Shown here: positions 11,973-23,760 of the stretch, piece after piece
Layout of the letters: each line of letters starts with the position of its first letter
How positions within the stretch are numbered: the stretch's first letter is position 1
The notes under the pieces: generated by a model
The model's input: only the letters and a program-made list of their open reading frames with translations
Database searches by the model: none
What the model was told of the DNA's origin: nothing
Program-made: the position numbers and the translations under genes
From: Conoideocrella luteorostrata
Taxonomy: Eukaryota; Ascomycota; Sordariomycetes; Hypocreales; Clavicipitaceae
Assembly (NCBI GenBank): GCA_032433595.1
Contig: JASWJB010000313.1
Location: 1-51,924, forward strand
Direction of reading: 5' to 3'
Length of the DNA: 51,924 bases

Positions 11973-13222
11973 ATGGGTAATTACGCCAAGCCAACTCTTA
12001 TCGAGAAACTCGGGGCTCTACCAGTGCTAGGCGGAGCAATTTTTACGGTACTTTCAGCTTTGTTGACTAGTTTCAGGCGGGGCCCCAACGATGAGCCATC
12101 GTTATATCTTCATATTATGTACGCTGTGACACGCAGGCTGGTAACTCGATTGTCAGCGGCACAAGCGCAGTAAGACAAATATGTGAACCCAGATACAGTA
12201 CCTGATTCACAGTCTAATGCGATTCTTCAGATGGGTATTTCCTCTCACAGATGCCGCTTACAAGATGCAGGCAAAGGCGGAACAATTTGTACCCCAAGTT
12301 GTGGAATTGCCTCATGGTGCGCAAGGCCATTGGATCGGGGACCCAGACGCTGAGCATGTGCTAGTATGGTATCACGGTATGCATCCAGACCAGATTTGCA
12401 ACAGATAATGAGTTGATGCTAAGCACTTTTACAGGTGGCGGCTTCGGCGTGCCCGCATCAAGTGGCTACTTCAAGTTCTTTGCTAGGTATCTCAAATCAC
12501 GACAAAACACCAAGCCCAGCCTTGCCGTCTTCTTTCTCACATACACTCTGGCCCCAACGGCAAGGTATCCCACTCAACTCACTCAAGCGGTAGAAGCCCT
12601 GCGCTACTTGGTTGACAACACAAAGCGAGAACCATCTCGAATCATTCTCGGCGGTGATTCAGCCGGTGGAAACCTAGTTTTGGGTGTGCTCGCGCATTTG
12701 ACCCATCGTCACAAAGCCATCGCCGAATTGACAATTAGTGAACCACTCGCCGGTGCCGTCATGATGGCCCCATGGACCGCACTGAACGAACCCGACGCCA
12801 GATTGGCTGGCTACTATGACGGAGATTGCATCACGCCGACGGCTCTTCAGACCTGGGCTCGGAACTACATGGGCGACGCAGCTCCAGACTATTACACGGA
12901 TGCGTCGCTCGCTCCGGCTGAATGGTTCCGCGGGCTTCCTGCGCAAAAGATTCTGGTCTTGGCGGGGAAGAACGAGTACTTGCTGCCGAACATCAACTCC
13001 CTTGTGAAAACGCTCGAGGTGAGTTGACCCATTCCGTTTTGTGTCTGTGCAATGCAAGTGCGGCTGACTTGGCTGAAATAGGCTGGCTACGGTTCTTTGG
13101 AATTCTACATAGGGGAAGGGGAAGCACACATTGCACCTTTGCTGAATCTAACCTATGACTATACGACGCCGACTGGACAAGGGAAGAAGCTTCAGTCGTG
13201 GGTGGAGGAAGTTATCGCCTAA
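11973..13222 (+). CDS. Alpha/beta hydrolase of the hormone-sensitive lipase / steryl acetyl hydrolase type
   Basis: Exons 11973..12169, 12231..12376, 12435..13018 and 13082..13222 give 355 aa. An alternative acceptor for intron 1 at 12212 keeps the frame and adds six residues; I prefer 12230 because a CTAAT branch-like element lies upstream of it. An N-terminal hydrophobic stretch (about residues 10-30, LGALPVLGGAIFTVLSALLT) may anchor the protein. The oxyanion motif HGGGFG is restored exactly at the intron 2 junction; the nucleophile elbow is GGDSAGGN and the likely catalytic His is in EGEAHIAP of the last exon. The family hydrolyses short-chain esters, including acetylated sterols and xenobiotics (yeast Say1). 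Substrate here is unknown. Confidence 0.87.
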
Positions 13223-13807
13223 AAGATTGTGCGGTTTTAGCCACATTTATTGACAACATCTAATCTAATGCGTTCTTGCACTGCATAATTTCCCATTTTG
13301 CAAGTGACGTTGAGACGTATGTGATGTGTTGGCTCGCTATTGTTTATAAATACTTATGTCAACAGAACCGCCGTTAGCAATCGAGACCTACGCATCATCG
13401 GGTACAATAATTCTAAAGTCTACTCAACCAAAGCAAGAGCAAATTTTTTAGTTTTGTTAACATTATGTAACTTTGCATCCGAGCATTGACGCCCCGCGAA
13501 GTGGCCTTGAATCGACATTGACCACGGTACGACAATAGTCTAATTCTTGAGTCTCCCCATTGCTCACATTTGCAACGTCCATTGTTGAGTGGTGGTTCAG
13601 GATGAAAAGAAGGTCGCACAATTGCAATAACGAATCGCGCTCCCGTCTGCACTGAAAAGGTACAATGCGAAAACGGTTTTGTGATTCAGGTCGGCCTTGC
13701 AGATGATATATATGAGTCGTTCCGTTATTTCGCGATAGCTTTCTTGGCACCATACCCTCAAGTCTCCGTCTTATTTGTTCATTGGACTTTCTTTCCAAAG
13801 CTTCAAG

Positions 13808-14428
13808 ATGGGTATTCTCGAAAGCGCCAATCTTCAGAGTCTCTACAACGCCGCGGTGCAACACGATAGCACCACAGAAGAAGATGGCGAGCACTTTGCA
13901 TTCCAGTTCTGGCTGAACTTCACATGCAACCAATTCATCACCAGATTCTACAGTCTCGACTGCACAGCTTCGCCAAACGACTCGCCGCCTCATAAGTGCA
14001 ATATTGTGAGGCAAATCAAGAACACCAGTCGCACGATGCCCACCGTCCTATGGATGGAGTGCCAACTACCAGGCGATACCGTCCAGGACGTAGAAACAAA
14101 AGCGCTGGCTGGAGCAAAGAGAACCGTTGAGTCAGACGACCTAGACTACGTATGTGTGATTACGACAATGAGCATCTCCTTTCGAGTGTGGGTGTATAAG
14201 CTCGGCGATGCGCATCTCACTGCTTTGTATGGGAGTGATGGAGGGGGCGACTTGGAGCAGTATATAGACGCAGGTTCCGAGACTTCTGATGTCGGTATCG
14301 CTCTTTGCAGCATGATTCAGGAGCCGAGACCTCTTCTTGAGCTGGACGTGGTGCCGAGCCCGGAAGACTTTGGAGAATATATAAATGAACTGAGGAGACA
14401 TAAAGCTGAGGCTGCTACGCTCCAGTAG
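13808..14428 (+). CDS. Hypothetical protein, 206 aa
   Basis: An intronless frame from ATG 13808 to TAG 14428; the frame is open 11 codons further upstream without another ATG. I do not recognise a family. The protein is acidic, with a start MGILESANLQSLYNAA and a C-terminal segment VVPSPEDFGEYINELRRH. It has no signal peptide, membrane segment or repeat. A TATA-like ATATAT sits near 13707. Codon usage and length support a real gene, but antisense open frames overlap the 5' half, so the call is moderate. Confidence 0.5.
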   Translation: MGILESANLQSLYNAAVQHDSTTEEDGEHFAFQFWLNFTCNQFITRFYSLDCTASPNDSPPHKCNIVRQIKNTSRTMPTVLWMECQLPGDTVQDVETKALAGAKRTVESDDLDYVCVITTMSISFRVWVYKLGDAHLTALYGSDGGGDLEQYIDAGSETSDVGIALCSMIQEPRPLLELDVVPSPEDFGEYINELRRHKAEAATLQ

Positions 14429-15594
14429 ACAGACGGGCGGGGCGGGGAGGTTGGGGCTGCCAGGCTAGAAATAAGGTTGCATGGACAGCTTAAAACCGGA
14501 TAGCCGTGGTGGATAGCTGGCAGCGTTCCACGCAATCATGAGCGATGCGGGGGCCGTAGACTGCTGGTGTTGGCGGCTGGTGAAGAAGGGCATTAAGTCG
14601 GTCGCTCAATGATAAATTTGTGGTTTTTACTTCAGCCTACAACTTGGGACTATAACAATAGAACATTATGTTGCAGAAGGTAGACTTTCGAATTGTAGAG
14701 TCCTCACTTTAAATTTGAAGCTTTACTAGCCCTTCGTCTGTGTAAATATAACTCTTGAGCAAATCGAGACTTGCGGCTGGACACAAACCATCAAGGCCGC
14801 GGGGGGTTGGCTAACGGCGAGCGGCTGACTTTCCATTTATTTCAAGCCATGCGGCATTATAGTAATCATTGTAGGGTTCACATTGTAACTAACCTCTACT
14901 TTTAATGCTAGCTAGCTGAGGATAGCAACGGCGAAATAAGTTGAACATTATGACTCCATTGCAGGGTAGGTAGGCAGTGTCGACGCCAACACAGCGTCGT
15001 CTGAAACGCCATATGTTTGCATTCGCACTAACACCAAGACTAACACTAACATGGCAAGGACCGTCCAACCCCACCGACTTGACTGGTCCCCCAATGTTGC
15101 ACTGCCGTCGCCGCAGCAACGAAATTATGCAGCGCAAGGGTTGAACAACAAACGAGCGTGGACGTCACTGGCCTCAAGTAACTTGATCATTTGTGCATCC
15201 AATGCATGCGGCGCGTAGTTATTGTGCAGACAACTCGGTTGAAATTGCGTCTCCATGCTCCAAACACGATCCACGCTCCGGCTTTGCAACTTCATCCCCA
15301 TCTCCTTCCCCCCATCCTGTACATGATTGCGCCTTTGAACATTTTTGAAACGATTAGACATTTTGGCAGCTCTTGAATCGTTTTCTTTGGTCTTTGCTCG
15401 CGTTTATTTCTTTCGCCTCTCCGTTCTGCTTGATGTATTGAACGCATGAGTTTTTTATCCTTCGATTCACTACAATTCAACGACCTAAACAAAACATCGA
15501 GACCTCGATCGCCTCCTTACTCCCACAGAGCATCGTCGAAACATCTAACGGCACCGGTTGAAGACAGGGCCCGTTCTACTGGAGGCTACACAAT
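14429..15594. other. Intergenic, no gene seen
   Basis: About 1.2 kb upstream of the kinesin gene; it should contain the kinesin promoter and 5' UTR. Short open frames on both strands lack motifs. Confidence 0.5.
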
Positions 15595-18500
15595 ATGGCT
15601 AGCACAGGGCAATCATCCATTACTGTTGCCGGTAAGCAACATGGCGTCGTGCCGTATATTCGCACCTAACGTAGATGTTTGGCAAACCCTGACCTTGATG
15701 CAGTTCGTGTGCGGCCTTTCACCATCAGAGAAGCAGCTCAGCTGTACGCCCCCCCAACCCCATAGCCGGCGACCTCGGAGATTCAAAGTGCTTACCGATG
15801 TCATGCAGGCAAAAGACAGATGACAGCCCTCTCTTTCTGGGAGACGGCTCGCTAGCCGGCATCCCAACGCCAAAACTGAACCAGCGTGGTCTTCGCAGTG
15901 TTATCAAGGTCGTAGACGATCGTTGTTTGTATGTTCATGCGCCTCTCTCAAGTTGGGCTTCCCAGTGACATCCTGACCATGATATACTACAGAGTCTTCG
16001 ACCCTCCAGAGGACAGTCCAGTCCAAAGATTCTCAAGATCCGTCGTGCCCACATCCAAAAAGGTCAAGGACCAAGTGTTCGCCTTTGACCGCGTTTTTGA
16101 CGAAAACACTACACAGTCCGATGTGTACGAAGGAACTACCAAGAACCTGCTTGACAGCGTGCTTGACGGGTACAATGCGACCGTTTTCGCTTACGGCGCC
16201 ACTGGCTGCGGCAAAACTCATACCATCACAGGCACAGCACAGCACCCTGGTATCATTTTCCTGACTATGCAGGAGCTGTTCGAGAAAATTGAAGAACGGA
16301 GTCAGGACAAAACAACGGAGCTCAGCCTGAGTTACCTCGAAATTTATAATGAGACGATCCGTGATCTTCTAGTACCAGGCGGAAGCCAGGCTGGCCTGAT
16401 GCTTAGAGAAGACAGCAACCAAGCGGTGACCGTTTCCGGACTGACGAGCCATCACCCCAAGAACGTCCAAGAAGTCATGGACATAATTATTCAAGGTAAC
16501 GAATATCGCACAGTCTCGCCCACAGAAGCCAACGCTACATCGTCTCGATCTCATGCTGTCCTGCAAATAAATATTGCTCAGAAGGACAGAAACGCCGATG
16601 TCAACGAGCCTCATACCATGGCGACACTCAGTATCATCGACTTGGCTGGATCTGAGCGTGCATCCGTTACCAAAAACCGTGGTGTGCGCCTGACAGAAGG
16701 TGCCAACATCAACAAATCATTATTGGCTTTAGGAAGCTGCATTAACGCCCTCTGCGATAAGCGCCAAAAGGCGCATGTGCCGTACCGCAATAGCAAGCTC
16801 ACAAGACTGCTCAAGTTCTCGCTGGGTGGGAACTGCAAGACTGTGATGATTGTCTGTGTTTCGCCGTCTAGTGCCCATTTTGATGAGTCGCAGAATACGC
16901 TGCGCTATGCAAACAGGGCCAAAAACATTCAAACCAAGGTTACTCGGAACGTCTTCAACGTCAACAGACATGTCAAGGACTTTTTGGTCAAGATTGATGA
17001 ACAGATGGCTCTGATTAACGAACTTAAGGCGCAGCAGAAGGAGGCGGAGAAAATGTTCTTCGCCAAATTCCGAAAACAATGCGACAAGCGAGACAGCATT
17101 GCTCGAGAGGGTGTCAAGCGACTCCGAACGGCTTACGATCACTCCGCCGCGGAGCGTCAAGAACGCATCACGACTATGAAGAAATTGAAAGCCTTTGAAA
17201 GGCGCATCGCCCTTCTGACGGGATGGCTTGCGGCTTTTGATACCGTCTGTGAGCAGAGGAGTACTCCAGAGTCTATGCCGCAGAACTTGCTGGCGATTCG
17301 AATGACTGCGCGGGGAATCCTGGCTGAATTAGAAAGCAGCCGACAGCACATCCACCAGAAGTTGGAAAAGGAAACATGGGATCGAGCCGTTGATACTGCA
17401 TTATCCCACAGTCTGCAGCAACTGGAAGGACTCAACGGCGCTGATAACGGGGAGTATTGGTCGTTGACACGGGAAGCTGAGCTTCTCAAGGCCAACTTTG
17501 CTCGCGAATCGTACCGAGAAGTTCTCGAACAAGAAAAGCTGGGTGATGCTGCCATGGTGCAAATGCTTCTCACTTCCCAGTTTGAGATGCTTGCGTCATT
17601 GTCCGATACTCTGGCAATGGATGAACAGAGTGCCGTGGCGCATGCCAAAGAGATAATTCATAAGCTTCTTGAAGTTGGCTACAATGCGGTTGGCCAGGTA
17701 GTCAAGCCGGATGGTTCACTACCCGTTGTTGAAATCTTTCCCCCATCGCGTAAGGGTACACCGAAGCGGAAGAAGAGCCTGACGACATACGTCAAGCCAA
17801 TTGCTCCCCCAGCTCTCGCCGCTGTGCAGAATGAGCATGTTTTTGCAAGCCCGATGAAGTCATCGCCAAGGAGACGTAAGGTGTTTGGTACGGCGAAGAA
17901 AGGCATCAGCTTCACGCCAGTTAAGAAACCCAAGAAAGGAGGCGTGCGCTGGCGGGACGACGAAAGTGTAGATGGAACTCTTGCGGACTTTGCCTCAACA
18001 CCCCAACAGGTGGACGCAACGCCAGATCAGTCATCAGCCGAAAAGACGCCAGTACCCCCCGAGCAGCCAGCATATCTTATCGAGAATGAGCAGCCTGACG
18101 CCCCTGAGATGCCTAGTCCTAAGATCGAGGTCGAAATGTCCGATTTAATGGAGAATAATAATAACACTGTAATCTCCAAGCCAAGCAGATTTCAAGCAGG
18201 ATTCCTCTCGAAGAGCTCGAGAACATCGACACAGCCGCAAGGTTCGCCTCTTCTCCCAGCTCCAGCTTTCAGTCGGAGTTTGTCATACGGATCCCCACAG
18301 TCCGACAAAGCATCGCCGCTGCGGACACTAGATGCTGCTAAAGCCGGCAACTTGTCGCCGCAATCGCTGTCCGTACAGCGAAGTAGGCTCAGCCCATCAC
18401 AACCATCATCTCTTCGGGCTATAGCGGATGAGAACAATCCCCCGTCTCAAGGAACCCCAGGCTCTGGATCCGACTCCGATTCCAGTTTCATCGATGCTCG

Positions 18501-18930
18501 CAAGCTCCGCAGTGCTCTGCAGTCAGCCAAAGTTCGTCGACCAAGTGCTTTGGGAGGTCCGCCAGCGGGCTCCCAGGGCCGACGAGTCTCCTCGGTATCA
18601 TCTATCCCGGAACGGACGATAATGCCTCGGCCTAACATGCCGTCAGCTTTGGCGAGCAGTACGAATGGAATTTCGAGAACGCGCAGAGGCAGTCTAGAGC
18701 GACGACGAAGCCCGCCGCTGACCTGCTCGCCCGAGTTCAAGGGGGATCGAAGTCTGACCGCGGGCCAAGCTAGGCGGATGAACTTGGGAGGAAGCGTTCG
18801 GATTGAGAACACGGTAACTAGCCCCAAGGAAGGCCTGAAGGAGGCTCCGCGTCGCGTCACTATCAATGTCGGATCGACGCCTGCAGCTCACCGACGGCCA
18901 GAAAACAGAGGAAACACGGTCTGGCGATGA
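15595..18930 (+). CDS. Kinesin-8 family motor protein (Kip3/KipB/Klp5-like)
   Basis: Exons 15595..15631, 15704..15743, 15809..15928 and 15993..18930 give 1044 aa. The three small 5' exons restore the motor start SSITVAVRVRPFTIREA. Seen: P-loop GATGCGKT (about 134-141), switch I NATSSRSH (about 245), switch II DLAGSE (about 282) and NKSLLALGSCINAL. A neck and coiled-coil-prone region follows (KAQQKEAEKMFFAKFRKQC). The last ~400 residues are low-complexity, basic and Ser/Pro-rich, with repeated SP sites that could be CDK targets. Kinesin-8 motors walk to microtubule plus ends and promote depolymerisation, acting in spindle positioning and nuclear migration. The family call rests on the insertion of the PKLNQRGLRSVIKVVDDR type before the motor core, and on tail length. 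Confidence 0.92.
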
Positions 18931-19558
18931 TGACTTGAGGCGTAAGGCATTAAAATTTCCCTTGCATATAATTAGTTTGCATGTACATCTTCGCTTTCGG
19001 CATCCAGCGGCATCGCGAACCGCCCGGGATTTCTTTCTCTTCGCTGATCACAATTTAGCTTGGGGCGCAGCTTTGGCGTTATGGGAGATCAGTGTAGTGT
19101 ATGTGTATTTGAAGTAGTACTGACGAGTTTGTATCTAAATACCACTAGAATGGCTCAAGCTATTTAAGTGCTCTATGGGTGTTTTGGTCATGCTCACACC
19201 GCAATTTGATGAAGTATTTCGCATGCTTGGTATGTCTTGAGCATATGTCATCCATCGACAAGCACCATGGCTATAACAGCAAATTATATCACAGCAAACG
19301 TGCTTCTTTGGCTATGGCTCGCCGCTCTTACGTTTGCATACTATGTTTTTGTCCATATCCCGATGCAATTTCTTGTGGCCTCCAACCCCCCCGGCGGTCG
19401 GGATGGCAACAATGATCTGTTTCTCATTAACCGCAGCAAATAGTAGTTTCTTGGGCGGCGCTTGTTTGGTCCCCACTGTCTTTGTGTCAGACGTGATTTA
19501 GCTAGTAGTGGTGCATGGTGTTTCTAAGATTGTGTAATGGTGAATGAGTGGAATGAAC
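18931..19558. other. Convergent 3' intergenic region
   Basis: Lies between the stops of the kinesin (+) and copper transporter (-) genes, so it mostly consists of two 3' UTRs. A small 58-codon frame (19267-19443, +) with one hydrophobic segment is present but not supported. An alternative last exon of the copper transporter gene could reach 19502. Confidence 0.5.
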
Positions 19559-20340
19559 TTACCCAGGAGTCAGGGTCTCCCATTGGAAGATGAAGGCGCC
19601 TAAAAAGGCGCCGAGGAAGATGCAGATGAGAATGTAACCGTTGTAATACATGGCGAGCTATGAAGGTCAGTGCCGTGTAGCACAATGAATACTGCCCGAC
19701 CCTTGCGGCGATCTCGAGATGCTATGCTTATAGTCTGAAACTTACCAACATGAGAATATACCCAACGAAGAAAGCCAAAAGGTGCAAAAATGCACGAATG
19801 CCCTGTTGCCACACGTTTGGTCTAAACGGAGGAGCGGCAGCAGCACAAGCATTTCGATTCAGAGCGATCGTCGCACCGTCCTTGCTGCTGAGAGACCCGG
19901 TGGTGCTGGCGTTGCCGTTACCGTTGCCACTGCCACTCTGGGACTTGGACAAGTGCTGTCTCACGAGGAATCTGTCGTATTCCTTGATGGAGCGGCGGAG
20001 GCCTTCGAGGGCCATGGCGAGGAAGAAGACGCCGATGCAGGATCCGGCAAACATCCCGGAGGAGGTGATTTTCCATTGGGATGAGAGGAAGCAGGCGTCG
20101 ATGGTGTTGAGGTTGAAGAGCATCTGGGGAGGGGTTAGCGGGAGGGAGATATACTTGGAGGTACGACGGGGTCTTTCATGATGTCTGGATGTCTGGTAGT
20201 CTTACAGAAATTTTGCAACCGCTGCCGCCGCCCATGCCGCCCATGCTGTGGCCGCCCATGGCGCTTGTCGTGGGCATGGCTGCGCCTGTGGGTGTGCCGG
20301 CCATGGCCATGGTCGTGCCAGTGTGTCCGGAGTGGTCCAT
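19559..20340 (-). CDS. Ctr-family copper transporter
   Basis: Exons (minus) 20340..20206, 20123..19746 and 19657..19559 give 203 aa. The N-terminus is Met/His/Gly-rich (MDHSGHTGTTMAMAG...) as expected for extracellular copper-binding Mets motifs, followed by GCKISMLFN before TM1 (SGMFAGSCIGVFFLAMALEG). TM2 ends in a MxxxM motif (Met170-Leu-Leu-Ala-Met174) created across the second splice junction, and TM3 carries GxxxG (GAFLG, about 187-191). The loop between TM1 and TM2 has a Ser/Gly/Asn-rich stretch. Ctr proteins import Cu(I) as trimers in plasma or vacuolar membrane. The stop TAA overlaps a perfect GTAAGT donor; using it with an acceptor at 19524 would replace the stop by NTMHHY and end at 19502, giving 209 aa and a His-containing tail. 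Confidence 0.9.
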
Positions 20341-20421
20341 TGTGAGGCTGTTCAGGTCGAATGCGAGGATGAGATGGACCTGTTGTGTTGAAAGGACTGC
20401 AGATGTTGACGATGGTGAAGT

Positions 20422-20429
20422 CTTATATA
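20422..20429 (-). promoter_or_regulatory. TATA box of the copper transporter gene
   Basis: TATATAAG on the minus strand, about 85 bp upstream of the ATG at 20340. Confidence 0.45.
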
Positions 20430-20910
20430 CTCGAATCGACGGAACTCTAAAGACAGAGCTGTCCTGTGCGCTTGAAATATGCGCCTATAAAGGTTCCGTG
20501 AGGGGGCAGGTCACCAGGAGGCAGGTCACCAGAATGAAGTATCGAGACGGAGCAGGACAAAATCCAAAAAGCGGGCCAGTCTTTCTCAAGGAATGCGAGG
20601 TGCAAAGACTTTTTATATGAAACGCGGCCTTTGACCTCAATACTGGGGCAGCAAAAAGCATGAGATGTGCTCAGTACAAAACCTTAATTTTGCGCTGAAT
20701 CGCGTGGGAAAACACGGCCCGCCGCTCCCCCCAGTTTTGGGATGGAAACTTCCGAGCGGTGTGTGTGGGACTTGGTCATTGCTGTGAGCGGATTTGAGAG
20801 AGCTGGGCATGCCGGATTGGGATTATCGGCTGTTGGCGATGGGTGTGCGAGGGTTTGAGCAAGTTTTGATAAGAAGCTGTGAGTTGACTTGTCCGTGTGT
20901 GTGAGGACGG

Positions 20911-20942
20911 GGTCTGTCGGTCTGTCGGTCTGTCGGTCTGCC
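20911..20942. repeat. 8-bp tandem repeat (GGTCTGTC)x4
   Basis: Three exact copies of GGTCTGTC and a fourth with one mismatch (GGTCTGCC), in the upstream region of the copper transporter. Confidence 0.85.
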
Positions 20943-23427
20943 GGCCAGGATGTGTTGCATTGTGTTACGTTGCCTATGAGAGGGTGCTAGTGATGAATAC
21001 TAAGAGCATTCTGCGTTATAATTGTAGATGATAACTAGGGACTTATGGTTCGCTAGGTCTTGGTGGCGAGAGGTGACTTCAGACGAAACGGGGACGAATG
21101 AGTCGGGAGACCCACGCCCACATTCCACATTCCTCATTCCACATTCCGCTTGTCCGAGTTGGCCCATGTCGCCTTGCCAAAACTATGGCATTATGTCACA
21201 TGCACTGATGAGCATCAGTTCTGGCACCGTAATTAGTTAGTTAGACCTTCCCACAAGGTGCTTCATAGTCCCGAGAAGCCCACACATTAATGAGAATTTC
21301 TGTTCCACAACTTTCCCAGGCCTGCGCACATGTTAGTCCGACGAAGCCGCAAGCCGCAAGAAATTCTGACCATTTCTTCTCCCCTCTTCTTTTAGCTACC
21401 ATTAAAGAGGCTGCTGTTGCTGGGGAGTGATTTGCACGATGGCATATTCCTCGCGGCCACCGATCCGACGCACAGGAAGTTCCGAACCGACAGCGACGAT
21501 TGTCCATAGATTTCCTTGAGACAAGTACCGTCCCTCGACCGGATCGCCTTGCGAATTGATCTTGGCGAGCGTGTTGTTCTCAGCCATAGCCGATGACCAG
21601 ATCACCCTTCCAGCGGTTGTTTGATGACATTGCGCCGTGGGAGAACGGATCTGCAGCCAGCATGACTGTGGCAATCAATGCACCAAGGCTTGCGGGGTAC
21701 CTATATAGAATTAGTTAGAAGAGGCGACTGGATGTGTTGTTGATTTGAAGAACTTGGGCTATCTGCCGGCAGCGAAAAGCCCGAGTAATAAAGAGGATTG
21801 GACCCCGTAGCCCTTTGCTCATATTTGTGCAGGCCGACTAGGCTTCGAGACAAGTTGATGCAAAGCGGAAATCCAGCTGCTGCCACTGGCCCATGTCTGG
21901 AGAGATGGGGTGGGAAGGGTCTGGGTGAGCCTCCAGCGGTCGCTGATAGAATAGCCACGTCGGTGTCTGTGCTGACGGAAAGGGGAACTTTCCGTGATGA
22001 TGGCATTCGGTCTTGGTAGATGCGTGCTGTTAAGACAACAGCAACAAAGCTGGCAGTGCTAACAGGAAGAAATGGGATCAGACTCGGTTTCAACCCGAGA
22101 CGCATGTCTTGCTACAATCAGCCATCTTCAGCAACCTGCTGCTACCTGCCGGGCGCGAAGACCGAGAACAATAGGCTTCGGTGGCTTAATTTGAATATAT
22201 TGGTGACCTTTGAGTCAGGAAAACCCGCGAAACAAACCCATGACTACGGTGGCTGGCCGAACGGGATTGGTATTGCATTGGCGTTGGCTCGAAATTGGGG
22301 CCGCACCAACCACACCAACAGCACTAACCGCACCATAGGCAAAAGGGCCAGGAGTGGATAGCCCTTGGGTCAACCTACAAGGCTTAGCGGCGGGAATAGG
22401 CAATGCTTTAAATAACGCTACAGACCTACGCACCGCACGTGAGGGAAGGAGGGATAATGCCAAAGGGTCAGCGCAGGATTGGGCGAAACGGAGCGTGGAA
22501 CAAGCAGCCACAGCAGGGGTGTTAGCTTAAAGCCAAGACGGGAGGTTGAAAGTTTATTGGCGACGAGGGCTTCGTGCTCCGTAATACGAATGAGAAATTC
22601 GCAGAACAAATGCAGCCGTACATCAACTAGTCACTGCACAGAGTGTGGTGGTGGTGCTCGGCGCCTCCTCCTTTAATCCCGCCAGGCCCCTCTCATGAAG
22701 CTGCGGGGCTGTTCAGCCAATAAAATCGTTGAAATAAAAGGGTACTGCATGCTACTGCCTATTTTCATGATCGAAGAAGTCGCAGCAAGGGATATCATCG
22801 CATAAATCACTGTATCGCGCTCGCTCTGTCCTGCATGGCAAATTTCCCTGCACGAACAGCACTACTCGTACTCCGTACTCGGGGGCGTGTTGGCCGCGCA
22901 GCAGTGCATGTATTTTTAATTGCCTCAGACTTGCGCAATCGTAGTTACGATGCCACGCAAGTTGCTGCTGCAACTTTACCCCTTCTGGCTCTATGCCGAC
23001 TGTCTTCTGTTGTTGCGGGCGTGCCTGTGGCGATGCGACACACGCGGGTGGGGATCAATGTAGCTGAAAATGAGCCAGACGAGTTATCTGAGACCCGTGC
23101 TGTCCGATATTGGCGATGGTCGTATTATCGAACGAGATGGTGGCGAATATTCGGCGGCTGATTGAACTGACGGCTGTTGCCCACAAGAGATAAGTTTGAG
23201 GGTGCCCAAAGCCTAGGGTACCCACACTTAATGTAGGGGCTTCTCGCGAGGTAGCAGACATCATACCATCAGGAGAAGACGGAAAATTTCAATAGATTCA
23301 TGTGTCGAGGACAAAGTATCATTCAATCAAGAATTGTGGTTCAAGTGGATGTTGTGTGTTTTGATGTGATCGTATCTGCGGAGTAAAGAGGCCTGCTGCA
23401 TGAGCGAGACGTGAATCATGATGGCGC

Positions 23428-23459
23428 CCCACCGTCTATACGGTGGGCGGTTTTTTTTT
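23428..23459. other. Hairpin followed by T run
   Basis: An 8-bp perfect stem CCCACCGT / ACGGTGGG with a CTAT loop (23428-23447), then CGG and nine T (23451-23459), then more polypyrimidine. It lies about 300 bp beyond the stop of the minus-strand MFS gene. The shape resembles a hairpin-plus-U terminator, but function is unknown in this setting. Confidence 0.4.
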
Positions 23460-23760
23460 CTTCTTTCTTTTTTTCTTTTCTTTTTTGGCTATGCGATCAT
23501 TTCACTCTATCAACAAGGCACAAATTCTACAAGTTCATATACAAATCTCGGGGTGGCATAATTGATTGAAGACAAAAGAATTAGGCAGTACCAATGGTGA
23601 TGCATATTACCCAAGAGTTGTGCGAACACCCAGAAATAAACGTCAACATCCTGACAATAACGAGCAAGGTAGCTCGCTACAAAGAAATAATAAGAAGTCT
23701 AAACTATTTATAGCACTGTGTTCCATTTTCCAGCGTTGGAAATGGCTGCTCATATCCAGC

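Larger units (their letters stand above)
20341..23760. other. Long intergenic region, no convincing gene
   Basis: 3.4 kb between the copper transporter and MFS genes. Overlapping open frames on both strands (largest 134 codons at 21701-22105, minus) show no motif or splice pattern that builds a protein. It holds an 8-bp tandem repeat near 20911, a hairpin followed by a T run at 23428-23459, and a polypyrimidine tract to about 23487. It marks the left edge of the polyketide cluster. Confidence 0.5.

Noticed and set aside
12674..13129. 151-codon minus-strand frame
   Set aside because: Lies antisense to the well-supported hydrolase exons and has no motif.
13463..14014. 183-codon minus-strand frame
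   Set aside because: Antisense to the 206-aa hypothetical gene and its promoter; composition is irregular and no domain is visible.
19267..19443. 58-aa frame with one hydrophobic helix between kinesin and copper transporter
   Set aside because: It falls in the kinesin 3' UTR, and I recognise no small-protein family. Kept only as a possibility for ribosome profiling.
21824..21831. TTTGCTCA, the core of yeast Mac1 copper-response sites
   Set aside because: It is 1.5 kb upstream of the copper transporter start and single; a chance match is more likely than a functional element.
21402..22105. Overlapping minus-strand frames of 90 and 134 codons
   Set aside because: No splice pattern joins them into a domain-containing protein, and plus-strand frames of similar size overlap; treated as chance.
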